A stretch of 8,492 bases of DNA from DASTQL01 sp035462375 (GTDB taxonomy: Bacteria > Actinomycetota > Actinomycetes > Jiangellales > Jiangellaceae), in contig DATHUJ010000199.1 in assembly GCA_035462375.1 (NCBI GenBank), forward strand, positions 1-8,492. Direction: 5' to 3'. A model generated the notes under the pieces. It was not told the origin of the DNA and did no database searches. It was given only the letters and a program-made list of their open reading frames with translations. Both the position numbers and the translations under genes were made by a program. Positions within the stretch are counted from its first letter, which is position 1, and the number at the start of each line of letters is the position of its first letter. Below, piece after piece: positions 1-5,949 of this stretch.

Positions 1-683
1 GGTTCCGCGGACCGGCGGAGTCCGGCAACGGCGGCTATGTGTCCGGGCTCCTCGCGCAACGGGTCGGGGCCGATGCCGGCGGGTCCGCTGCGGTCGTGAC
101 GCTGCGGATACCTCCGCCGCTGGAGGCGCCACTGGCGATCGTGGCCGACGGCGACGGGGCGGTCCGGCTCCTGCACGGCGACCTCCTCGTGGCTGAGGCT
201 GCGCGCTCGCGGATCGAGGTGGAGGCGGTGCCGCCCGTGGACGCGGAACAGGCGGCGGCCGCCGAGGCGTCGTACGAGGGCTTTCGGACGCACCCCTTCC
301 CGACCTGCTTCGTGTGCGGACCCGACCGGGAGCCGGGGGACGGAATGCGGCTGTTCCCCGGACGCCTCGACGACGGCCGGACGGCCTGCACGTGGACAGT
401 GGCGCCGGACCTGGTCGGGCGGCCCGAGATCGTCTGGGCGGCTCTCGACTGCCCGGGGGGCTGGACCGCGGACATCGTCGGTCGCCCGATGGTGCTCGGC
501 CGGATGACGGCCCAGGTCCACGACCTGCCCGCCGCCGTGGACCGATGCATCGTCGTAGGCCGCCTGCTCGGCGTCGAGGGGCGGAAGAGCTGGACGGCCT
601 CGACGGTCTACGGGCCCGGGGAGCGGGAGCTGGGGCGGGCCCACGCGACGTGGATCGCGCTGGCGCCACCCGGCCCCGAATGA
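1..683 (+). CDS. Hotdog-fold thioesterase-like protein, 5'-truncated by the window edge
   Basis: The frame is open from base 3 to the TGA at 681-683, giving 226 visible residues. It begins FRGPAESGNGGY, a segment I recognise as the conserved N-terminus of actinobacterial hotdog-fold thioesterase-like proteins (often annotated hypothetical). The gene therefore starts before the window. The GTG at 39 would cut off this conserved part and has no Shine-Dalgarno sequence. Further marks, in fragment numbering, are HPFPTCFVCGPDR at about 97-109, with a Cys-x-x-Cys pair at 102/105, and WAALDCPGGW at about 145-154. It has no signal peptide or membrane segment, so it is probably cytoplasmic and acts on an acyl thioester; the substrate is unknown. 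The CxxC might bind metal or may only be structural. It is unrelated at sequence level to the YbgC-like thioesterases at 5044-5894. The stop codon lies inside a repeat copy. Confidence 0.8.
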   Translation, partial: FRGPAESGNGGYVSGLLAQRVGADAGGSAAVVTLRIPPPLEAPLAIVADGDGAVRLLHGDLLVAEAARSRIEVEAVPPVDAEQAAAAEASYEGFRTHPFPTCFVCGPDREPGDGMRLFPGRLDDGRTACTWTVAPDLVGRPEIVWAALDCPGGWTADIVGRPMVLGRMTAQVHDLPAAVDRCIVVGRLLGVEGRKSWTASTVYGPGERELGRAHATWIALAPPGPE

Positions 684-756
684 CCACGTTCACCACCCTC
701 GTGGGGCCTTCGCGAGGCGTCCGCACCTGGTGATGACCCAAGCAGCCTGGTGGTGG
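679..756 (+). repeat. Interspersed repeat, left copy
   Basis: This 78-nt stretch aligns without gaps to the reverse complement of 906-983, with 63 of 78 positions identical by hand count. It opens with tgaccacgttc and closes with agcagcctggtggtgg, which is perfectly conserved in inverted form at 906-921. The central hairpin arms are degenerate here (cttcgcgaggcg against cacctggtgatg). The first bases supply the TGA stop of the thioesterase-like gene. The right part of this copy, beyond 756, is not clearly recognisable. From 757 to 867 I see only GC-rich sequence with no supported gene. Confidence 0.7.
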
Positions 757-867
757 CCGGGAGTGGTGGCCGGGGGGCGCCCATCGAGTCCCGGACGGCC
801 ACCCGGCCCCGCCCCCTGGCCGGACGCATGGCCCGGACACCCACGGCACCGGTCTCGCGGTTCGCAG

Positions 868-983
868 ATGACCACGTTCACCGCCCTGGTGGGGCTTGCC
901 CCCCTCCACCACCAGGCTGCTGGTGCCTTCACGAGGCGTGGGCGCCTCGTGAAGACCCGGCCAGGGTGGGGAACGTGGTCAAT
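868..983 (-). repeat. Interspersed repeat, right copy with terminal inverted repeats
   Basis: This is the more complete copy, about 116 bp, in inverted orientation to the left one. Its ends are an 11-bp perfect inverted repeat, tgaccacgttc at 869-879 and gaacgtggtca at 971-981. Bases 868-895 also repeat 680-707 directly at 26 of 28 positions, so the same end motif occurs three times. A perfect 12-bp hairpin sits inside. The copy ends 5 nt before the stop codon of the isomerase-like gene. There is no coding capacity, so it resembles a small palindromic repeat or MITE-like element. The family name is unknown to me. Confidence 0.65.
927..954. terminator. Perfect 12-bp hairpin between convergent genes
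   Basis: The arms cttcacgaggcg (927-938) and cgcctcgtgaag (943-954) are perfect reverse complements around the loop tggg. The hairpin lies between the 3' ends of two convergent genes, so it could end transcription from both sides. There is no T-tract, as is common for terminators proposed in high-GC actinomycetes. Because it is part of a repeat element, the terminator role is an inference. Confidence 0.5.
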
Positions 984-988
984 CGGAG

Positions 989-1948
989 TCAGAAGCGCAG
1001 CGTCCGCAGGTAGTCGTAGCCGACCTCCGCGGTCTGCAACGGCGTGACGTCGGGGGTGTCGTTCTCCACGATGTACTCGAGCACCGAGTGCGCCCGGAAG
1101 ATCCGCTTGAAGTCGATGTGGCCGGTACCCAGGTCGGCCATGTCGCCATCTGACGCGTGCCGGTCCTTCACGTGGTACTGCAGGGTGCGCTGCGGCGCGG
1201 ACCGGATGACGTCGATGGTGAAGGCCTCCGGATCGGCCACACCGTCGCCGCTCTGGATGCCACCGGTCACCGCCCAGAAGATGTCGATCTCCAGGTGCAC
1301 CAGGGACGGGTCCAGCCGGCTGGTCAGCACCTCCCAGGGGGTGACGCCGCCACCGAGGTCGATGGTGAACTCGTGCGCGTGGTTGTGGTAGCCGTAGCGC
1401 AGACCGGCCGAACGGGCCACCTGGGCCTCGGCGTTCATCTGGTCGGCCCAGTTCTGCCAGTCGGCCAGGTTCGGCGAGTTGAGGAACGGCACCACGATGA
1501 ACGACTGGCCGAGGGTCAGCGCGTTCTGGATCTTTTCGTCCAGGGCGGCGGCGCTGGGGCTGATGCCGTCGTGGCTGGAGGTGGCCGAGATGCCGATGCT
1601 GTCGTAGAAGGCGCGGAGCTCGGCGGCCGTCCGGCCGAAGTAGCCCAGGGCCTGCTCCACCTTGGGGTACCCCATCTCCGCGATCGCGGTGAGCGTGGCG
1701 TCATAGCCCGGCGAACCGAACAGCGCCGCCCGGACCGTCCACAGCTGGATGCTGATGAGACCCGGGGGGACCCGGTGTCGACCGGTCGGGCGCAGATCGG
1801 CGTGCGCAGGCTGTGCCCCGATGCCCGCCCCGGCTAGCCCGACCCCGGCGGCGGCCGCGAGCGACCCCTTGAGGAAGGTCCGGCGATCATGGCCCCTCGC
1901 TGTGAGCGAGCGTTCCAGCGCGCCCGCCCCGTCGTGTCCGTAGCACAT
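989..1948 (-). CDS. Tat-exported sugar phosphate isomerase/epimerase-like TIM-barrel protein
   Basis: A 319-aa protein. The N-terminus carries a twin-arginine signal: RRTFLK at 22-27, a hydrophobic alanine/glycine stretch at 29-45, and a likely cleavage site after AHA at 50. The rest matches the xylose isomerase-like/AP-endonuclease-2 TIM-barrel superfamily. It shows ISIQLWTVR near 65-73, E98, YHNHAHEF at 187-194, HLEID at 218-222, YHVKD at 258-262 and VEND at 294-297; the Glu, His and Asp residues in these motifs are the usual metal ligands. The ATG start is supported by AGGAG 7 nt upstream. Tat export suggests that it folds, perhaps with bound metal, before crossing the membrane. It lies 173 bp downstream of an exported sugar dehydrogenase on the same strand, so a joint role in extracytoplasmic sugar conversion is plausible. 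The substrate is unknown, and a phosphorylated one is unlikely outside the cell. Confidence 0.88.
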   Translation of the reverse strand: MCYGHDGAGALERSLTARGHDRRTFLKGSLAAAAGVGLAGAGIGAQPAHADLRPTGRHRVPPGLISIQLWTVRAALFGSPGYDATLTAIAEMGYPKVEQALGYFGRTAAELRAFYDSIGISATSSHDGISPSAAALDEKIQNALTLGQSFIVVPFLNSPNLADWQNWADQMNAEAQVARSAGLRYGYHNHAHEFTIDLGGGVTPWEVLTSRLDPSLVHLEIDIFWAVTGGIQSGDGVADPEAFTIDVIRSAPQRTLQYHVKDRHASDGDMADLGTGHIDFKRIFRAHSVLEYIVENDTPDVTPLQTAEVGYDYLRTLRF

Positions 1949-1955
1949 GGTGTCT

Positions 1956-1960
1956 CTCCT
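1956..1960 (-). promoter_or_regulatory. Ribosome binding site of the isomerase-like gene
   Basis: AGGAG on the minus strand, 7 nt before the ATG at 1948. It fixes the long N-terminus, 21 residues ahead of the twin-arginine motif. Confidence 0.7.
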
Positions 1961-1963
1961 GTC

Positions 1964-1979
1964 CCCCGCGTCCGCGGGG
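1964..1979 (-). repeat. GC palindrome in the leader of the isomerase-like gene
   Basis: The arms ccccgcg and cgcgggg are separated by 2 nt. As RNA this gives a 6-bp stem with a 4-nt loop just upstream of the ribosome binding site. It could be an operator or a leader hairpin, or chance in GC-rich DNA. Confidence 0.35.
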
Positions 1980-1988
1980 TAGTGCGGT

Positions 1989-2031
1989 CCGGTGGGGGCT
2001 GCGCGGCGGCCCCTGTGTCGCCGCCCACCGG
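1989..2031 (-). terminator. Nested inverted repeat in the 173-bp gap between the two export genes
   Basis: The outer arms are ccggtggg (1989-1996) and cccaccgg (2024-2031). Inner arms gcggc (2006-2010) and gccgc (2020-2024) enclose a 9-nt loop. It lies about 90 bp after the dehydrogenase stop and 40 bp before the isomerase start. It could be an intercistronic attenuator or terminator, or a structured leader. No T-tract follows. Confidence 0.35.
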
Positions 2032-2078
2032 TCGCGTCCTGATGGGGCGTTCCCCCGCCGAGCCAGGAGCCCTTCGCC

Positions 2079-2094
2079 CGATCGACCGATCGAC
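2079..2094. repeat. Tandem 8-bp repeat cgatcgac x2
   Basis: Two perfect adjacent copies of cgatcgac lie in the gap upstream of the isomerase-like gene. They could be a binding site for a regulator with two half-sites, but the motif is short and there is no other support. Confidence 0.3.
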
Positions 2095-2121
2095 AGAGGA
2101 GGCCCCTGGCCCGTCACACGG

Positions 2122-4245
2122 TCAGCCCGTGGGCTCGAGCACCACCTCGTCGGAGCCGGTGAGAGACGGAAGCCCCTCGGGTGGGACGTCGGAGTACTCA
2201 GCGACGAAGACGCCGTAGAGGTCGTCGGTCTCCGGGTCGTGCCCGCTCGGCACCGTCGTCTGGATGGAGCCCGTGCACCCGGTGGTCGTCGTCTGCGGGT
2301 GGCCGTGCTGGTCGTGGCCGAGGATGTAGGTCACCTCGACCCGGTTACAGTCCACCGGCTGGTCGTCCGTCACCTGGACCTCGAACGGCACCAGGGCCCC
2401 GAAGCTGAAGGTGTCGCCCTCTGTCGGCGTCACGAACTGCACGACCGGACGCTCGTTGCCCACGATGATCTCCACGGACGCCGAGGCCGACCGGCCCCGG
2501 TGCTTCCCGCCCAGGTCCGTGACGGTGAGCGTGGCGTCGTAGACGCCGTTCTCGGTGTAGGTGAACGTCGGGTTCGGCTCCGAGCTGTCGATCCGGCCGT
2601 CGGCGTCGAAGTCCCAGGCGTAGCGCAGGCGGTCGCCGTCGGGGTCGGTCGTGCCCTCGCTGGAGAAGGTGACCGTCAACGGCGTCGCCCCGGTGGTCGG
2701 CTCGGCCGACGCCACCGGCACCGGGCTGCGGTTGCCGCCCACGCCCACGAAGTCGATCCGGGCGAGCTGCGCGTCCGGGTTCTCCGCGAAGAACCCGTCG
2801 CCGTACTCCAGGACGTAGAGCGCGCCGTTCGGCCCGAACTCCATGTCCATCGGGTTGTCGGTGATCAGCGAGTCGATCACCGGCTCGATGCTCGCGAGGT
2901 CGCCGTTCGCGTCCAGCGTCAGCGCCTTGACGTAGTCGCGGGTCCACTCGTAGAAGAGCGGCTTGCCGTCGTAGTACTCCGGCCACGCCACCGGCCGCGG
3001 CCCGGTCGTGGCCTTGCGGTCGAAGTCGTACGCCGGGCCCGCCATCGGGCCGATGCCGCCGGTGCCCAGCTCCGGGAAATCAGGGGACAGCCCGTACGTG
3101 TACCACATGTCCGGCTGCTCGACCGGCGGCAGCTCGGTGAGGCCGGTGTTGCGCGGGGACTCGTTGACCGGCGCGGCGCAGTCGAACTCCTCGCCGGACT
3201 GACCGGTGGCGAAGTCGAAGTCCACGTAAGGCAGCTCGGCGGTGGCGCAGTACGGCCAGCCGTAGTTTCCGGGCTCGCGCACCACGGTCCACTTCCCCTG
3301 CCCGGCCGGCCCACGGAGCGGGTTGGGCTGTTGGGCGTCGGGCGAGTAGTCGGCGACGTACAGGTCGCCGGTCTCTCGGTTGAGCTCGATCCGGAACGGG
3401 TTGCGCAGCCCCATCACGTAGATCTCGGGGCGTGCCCCATCGGTCCCCGGTGCGAAGAGGTTGCCGTCCGGGATCGTGTAGCCGCCACCGGGTTGTGGCG
3501 TGATCCGGAGGACCTTACCGCGAAGATCGTTGGTGTTGCTCGAGCTCCGCTGCGCGTCGAAGGCGGGGTTGCGCTCCGGGCGCTCGTCGATCGGCGTGTA
3601 GCCGTCGGACTGGAACGGGTTGGTGTCGTCGCCGGTGGACAGGTACAGGTTGCCGTCGGCGTCGAAGACGATGTCGCCACCCACGTGGCAGCAGATCCCA
3701 CGGTCGACCGGCACGTCGATGATGTGCTGCTCGCTGGCCAGGTCGAGCGTGTCGCCGACGAGCCGGAAGCGCGAGAGCCGGATGTCGCCCTCGAAGCGCT
3801 CCCAGTCCGCCTCGGTGCCCACGAAGGGCGCGTCGCCCTCGTTGACGCCGGGCGTGGACGGGTCGTCGACCGGCGTGTCCTGCGGGGGCGAGTAGTACAG
3901 GTAGACCCAGGTGTTCGACCTGCCGTTGAAGCCGGGGTCGAGGGCGACGCTCTGCAGTCCCTCCTCGTCGTGCTGGTAGACGTCCAGCGTCGCGGCCACC
4001 TTGTTGAGACCCGTCGACGGGTCGTGCATCCGCAGCTCGCCGGGCCGGGTCGTGTGCAGGACCCGGCCGTCCGGCAGCACGGCGAGGTCCATCGGCTCAC
4101 CCGGCCGGTCATTGAGCGTCACCTTCTGGAACGCCGAGTCCGGGGGCGGGCTTTCGGCGCCGGGCTGTGCGCTCGACACTGGTGGAACGGCCAGCAGTCC
4201 GGCCAGCAGGGTCGTCGTGGCGACCGCGCTCATGCGTCGTTGCAC
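2122..4245 (-). CDS. Secreted PQQ-dependent sugar dehydrogenase-like protein with PKD domain
   Basis: A protein of 707 aa from the GTG at 4245. The N-terminus is a Sec signal peptide, positive MQRRM then a hydrophobic run, with likely cleavage after VSSA at about 26. Residues 40-500 are a six-bladed glucose/sorbosone dehydrogenase propeller. ICCHVGGDIVFDADG at about 184-198 and LYLSTGD match the family's conserved His-GG and strand motifs; this His should correspond to the catalytic base of soluble glucose dehydrogenase. GLRNPF at 279-284 carries the conserved Arg. Residues 508-595 form a PKD domain (DPDGD, YAWDFDADG, YTENGVYDATLTVTD). A C-terminal module of about 110 aa with Cys633 and Cys657 follows. 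It probably oxidises a sugar or sugar-bearing polymer outside the membrane. Cofactor use is inferred from the fold; no PQQ biosynthesis genes are in view. ATG 4248 is only 2 nt from the Shine-Dalgarno, and ATG 4311 lies in the -35 box. Confidence 0.88.
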   Translation of the reverse strand: MQRRMSAVATTTLLAGLLAVPPVSSAQPGAESPPPDSAFQKVTLNDRPGEPMDLAVLPDGRVLHTTRPGELRMHDPSTGLNKVAATLDVYQHDEEGLQSVALDPGFNGRSNTWVYLYYSPPQDTPVDDPSTPGVNEGDAPFVGTEADWERFEGDIRLSRFRLVGDTLDLASEQHIIDVPVDRGICCHVGGDIVFDADGNLYLSTGDDTNPFQSDGYTPIDERPERNPAFDAQRSSSNTNDLRGKVLRITPQPGGGYTIPDGNLFAPGTDGARPEIYVMGLRNPFRIELNRETGDLYVADYSPDAQQPNPLRGPAGQGKWTVVREPGNYGWPYCATAELPYVDFDFATGQSGEEFDCAAPVNESPRNTGLTELPPVEQPDMWYTYGLSPDFPELGTGGIGPMAGPAYDFDRKATTGPRPVAWPEYYDGKPLFYEWTRDYVKALTLDANGDLASIEPVIDSLITDNPMDMEFGPNGALYVLEYGDGFFAENPDAQLARIDFVGVGGNRSPVPVASAEPTTGATPLTVTFSSEGTTDPDGDRLRYAWDFDADGRIDSSEPNPTFTYTENGVYDATLTVTDLGGKHRGRSASASVEIIVGNERPVVQFVTPTEGDTFSFGALVPFEVQVTDDQPVDCNRVEVTYILGHDQHGHPQTTTTGCTGSIQTTVPSGHDPETDDLYGVFVAEYSDVPPEGLPSLTGSDEVVLEPTG

Positions 4246-4250
4246 CATGT

Positions 4251-4255
4251 CCTCC
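4251..4255 (-). promoter_or_regulatory. Ribosome binding site deciding the dehydrogenase start
   Basis: GGAGG on the minus strand. It is 5 nt from the GTG at 4245, only 2 nt from the ATG at 4248, and 17 nt from the ATG at 4233. GTG 4245 therefore fits best; ATG 4248 would add one residue. Confidence 0.6.
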
Positions 4256-4282
4256 CGTACGTGCGTGACGACGATTGCTGGC

Positions 4283-4311
4283 AAATTACGGGGAGACCAC
4301 GAGAGAATCAA
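4283..4311 (-). promoter_or_regulatory. Sigma-70-type promoter of the sugar dehydrogenase gene
   Basis: On the minus strand, TTGATT (4306-4311) and TAATTT (4283-4288) are exactly 17 nt apart, in one of the few AT-richer patches of the window. Transcription would start near 4276, leaving a leader of about 30 nt that includes the GGAGG. No operator palindrome is evident beside it. Confidence 0.55.
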
Positions 4312-4405
4312 TGCCTAGAGGCCAACTTTGTGCGGTCGGCGGCGATAGTTGGGATCCCCGCCTAATTCTTCCGCCGGGAACGACGGGATCCACGCGGGCC
4401 GCCGG

Positions 4406-5047
4406 TCAGCCCACGAAAAGACCGAGCACGTCGGCCGACCGCCCCAGCACCGAGCCGTACGCGGCGTCGAGCCGGTGCCACGCGCCGGCGGTACGGAGCA
4501 CGACCTCGCCGGTCGCGGGGTCGCCGAGGAAGCCGTACGACTCGGCGGCGTGGGCCAGCCGGACCGGGACGCCCCCCGCCAGCTCACGCGCCCACACGTC
4601 GGCGGCGAGGGACTCGAGGGCGGCCCTCGATGGCGAGCCTCCGGAGCCGGGGGCGGCGCGGTCGCGGAACTCCGCCACCCCGGCGGCCACCCGGGACGAG
4701 ACGTCGGTGGCCGACAGCCGGGCCACCTCCGTCCACCCTCCACTCGGCGGCAACCCGGCCGTCCAGCGCAGCGCGGGGACGGGCGGTGGCAGGTCCAGCT
4801 CCGCGTCCGCACCCACGGTGCGGGCTGCCAGCGTCCCCGCCTCGACGACCTCGTCCAGGTCCGCGGGCTCCGCCAGCGCGGCGGCTCGCAGAGCCAACGC
4901 GTCGAAGGGCGTCTCGGCGAAGAAGCCGGCCACCCGCCCGCGCGCGACCACCCGCACCACGGCGTCGCCGTCGAACCGCGAGACCCGCCTGGCGTAGGTC
5001 GACAGGTCGCGACCCACCCCCGGTTCGCTCAGCACCAGCACGCTCAT
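4406..5047 (-). CDS. Conserved hypothetical protein, last gene of the thioesterase operon
   Basis: A protein of 213 aa with no signal peptide or membrane segment, so probably cytoplasmic. I do not recognise a named domain. Visible features are an N-terminal alpha/beta-like part (SVLVLSEPG, then AVVRVVARGRVAGFFAETPFDALALRAAALAEP), a low-complexity Gly/Ser linker at about 132-139, and a C-terminal part with AESYGFLGDPATGEVVLRTAGAWHRLDAAYGSVLG. The ATG at 5047 overlaps the stop of the upstream thioesterase by 4 nt (ATGA), so the two are translationally coupled; GGAGAGG lies 11 nt upstream. Size and position next to a YbgC-like thioesterase and near ettA match, from memory, Mycobacterium tuberculosis Rv2474c. 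The persistent pairing suggests a role tied to the thioesterase, but the function is unknown. Confidence 0.8.
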   Translation of the reverse strand: MSVLVLSEPGVGRDLSTYARRVSRFDGDAVVRVVARGRVAGFFAETPFDALALRAAALAEPADLDEVVEAGTLAARTVGADAELDLPPPVPALRWTAGLPPSGGWTEVARLSATDVSSRVAAGVAEFRDRAAPGSGGSPSRAALESLAADVWARELAGGVPVRLAHAAESYGFLGDPATGEVVLRTAGAWHRLDAAYGSVLGRSADVLGLFVG

Positions 5048-5442
5048 GCCTCGAGGAACCTCTCCAGCGCCGCCCGCTCGCCCGGCGTGAGCGGGCGCGG
5101 CCCGTGCGCCGCCAGGTCGTAGGACACCAGCGCGGTCGTCGCCCGCGCGACCGTCGTCCCGTCCGCCGTCACCTCGTAGGCGAGGTCGTACGAGGAGGTG
5201 CCGATCCTGGTCGCCCAGACCTCGACCACCAGCGGCTCGGTCCGGAACGGCACCGGCCTGAGGTAGTCGATCTCCTGGTGCACCACGACCGCCGCCTCGT
5301 GCGCCTCCCGCGAGCCCGTCGCGTACGTGTGGGCCCAGTCGACCCGGGCCTCCTGCAGGTACTCGACGAAGGTGACGTTGTTGACGTGGCCGTAGCCGTC
5401 GAGGTCGTCGAAGCGGACGGCGCAGGTGAACACATGCCGCAT
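5044..5442 (-). CDS. YbgC-like acyl-CoA thioesterase (4HBT hotdog family), second paralog
   Basis: A protein of 132 aa, the usual length for the 4-hydroxybenzoyl-CoA thioesterase family. The catalytic motif is VRFDDLDGYGHVNN at 9-22; D15 is the likely nucleophile or base by position. It is followed by the family helix YLQEARVDW at 28-36. It hydrolyses acyl-CoA or a related thioester in the cytoplasm; the chain specificity is not readable. The start is ATG 5442. Its A is also the last base of the upstream TGA (TGATG), and GGAAGG lies 7 nt before it, so translation is coupled. It is clearly homologous to the neighbouring gene 5442-5894, sharing GHVNNV and YLQEARVD, which points to an old tandem duplication. 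Its closest mycobacterial counterpart is probably Rv2475c (from memory). Confidence 0.88.
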   Translation of the reverse strand: MRHVFTCAVRFDDLDGYGHVNNVTFVEYLQEARVDWAHTYATGSREAHEAAVVVHQEIDYLRPVPFRTEPLVVEVWATRIGTSSYDLAYEVTADGTTVARATTALVSYDLAAHGPRPLTPGERAALERFLEA

Positions 5443-5894
5443 CAGGCCGCCTTCCGGTCCGGCGTGGGGCCGTCGGGGTCGAGGAAGCTCTCCAGGACGA
5501 CCCTCTCCTCGGGCCGGACCCGTCTCGGACGCTCCGCCTCGAGGTGGTACGGGACGAGGACCGACGAGGCGACGACGTACACGGTCCGGGCCCCGTCCTC
5601 GCCGAGGTCGAGCACCTCGTAGCCGAGCGTGAACGACGCGGCCCCCACCCGGCTGGCCCACGTCTCCACCCGGACCGGCGCCGGCCGGAAGAGCAGCGGT
5701 GCCCGGTAGGCCACCTCGTGCCGGGCCACCACGACCCCGGCCGCGAGCTCCTCCGCTCCGTGCCTCGGCGCATGGACGAAGAGCATGTCCACCCTCGCCT
5801 CCTGCAGGTAGCGCAGGTAGACCACGTTGTTGACGTGGCCGAAGGCGTCCATGTCCGACCACCGCATGGGTACGTGGCACACGTGTCGCGTCAC
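5442..5894 (-). CDS. YbgC-like acyl-CoA thioesterase (4HBT hotdog family), first paralog
   Basis: A protein of 150 aa and first gene of the three-gene operon. The hotdog catalytic motif is MRWSDMDAFGHVNN at 10-23, with D16 aligned to the family's catalytic Asp, followed by YLQEARVDM at 29-37. It is cytoplasmic and expected to hydrolyse acyl-CoA. Compared with its downstream paralog it has about 10 extra residues at the C-terminus (PDGPTPDRKAA) and a differing middle region, so the two may have different substrates or form a mixed oligomer. The start is GTG 5894, preceded by AGGAGG at 9 nt; the ATG right after the AGGAGG runs straight into a stop. It is divergent from the DedA gene across a 55-bp gap that must hold both promoters, but no clear promoter boxes are visible there. 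Confidence 0.88.
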   Translation of the reverse strand: MTRHVCHVPMRWSDMDAFGHVNNVVYLRYLQEARVDMLFVHAPRHGAEELAAGVVVARHEVAYRAPLLFRPAPVRVETWASRVGAASFTLGYEVLDLGEDGARTVYVVASSVLVPYHLEAERPRRVRPEERVVLESFLDPDGPTPDRKAA

Positions 5895-5903
5895 GCGTCA
5901 CAT

Positions 5904-5909
5904 CCTCCT
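5904..5909 (-). promoter_or_regulatory. Ribosome binding site of the first thioesterase
   Basis: A perfect AGGAGG on the minus strand, 9 nt before GTG 5894. It supports the GTG over the internal ATG ten codons in. Confidence 0.6.
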
Positions 5910-5938
5910 GCAACGGGTGCGGCGGGCCGGGACCGGGC

Positions 5939-5946
5939 AGGGTGAG
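5939..5946 (+). promoter_or_regulatory. Ribosome binding site of the DedA gene
   Basis: AGGGTGAG; the AGGG part is 7 nt before GTG 5950. It sets the start there and not at earlier in-frame ATGs, which overlap the divergent thioesterase gene. Confidence 0.45.
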
Positions 5947-5949
5947 CGG

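Noticed and set aside
39..41. GTG as the start of the first gene
   Set aside because: The frame is open to the window edge and the residues before it (FRGPAESGNGGY) are conserved in the family; no ribosome binding site precedes the GTG.
679..983. CRISPR array or insertion sequence
   Set aside because: There are only two diverged inverted copies with no regular spacers and no transposase; the structure fits a small non-coding repeat element better.
690..1047. Small open frames on both strands in the gap 684-988
   Set aside because: They overlap the repeat copies, are rich in Pro, Arg and Gly, and have no family match or ribosome binding site.
1157..1837. A 226-codon plus-strand frame opposite the isomerase-like gene
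   Set aside because: It is an antisense shadow of a gene with clear Tat and TIM-barrel motifs; its own translation has no recognisable domain.
2239..4365. A 708-codon open frame on the plus strand opposite the sugar dehydrogenase
   Set aside because: It mirrors the minus-strand gene, as commonly happens in GC-rich DNA. Its translation is Arg/Val/Gly-rich with no recognisable domain, while the minus strand has a signal peptide, propeller motifs and a PKD domain.
4312..4405. Possible terminator after the hypothetical gene
   Set aside because: Repeated ccgccgg and ggatcc motifs are present, but they are direct copies or too weak to form a convincing stem.
5048..5773. Long N-terminal extension of the hypothetical gene frame
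   Set aside because: It runs through both thioesterase genes out of frame; the ATGA overlap and ribosome binding site place the start at 5047.
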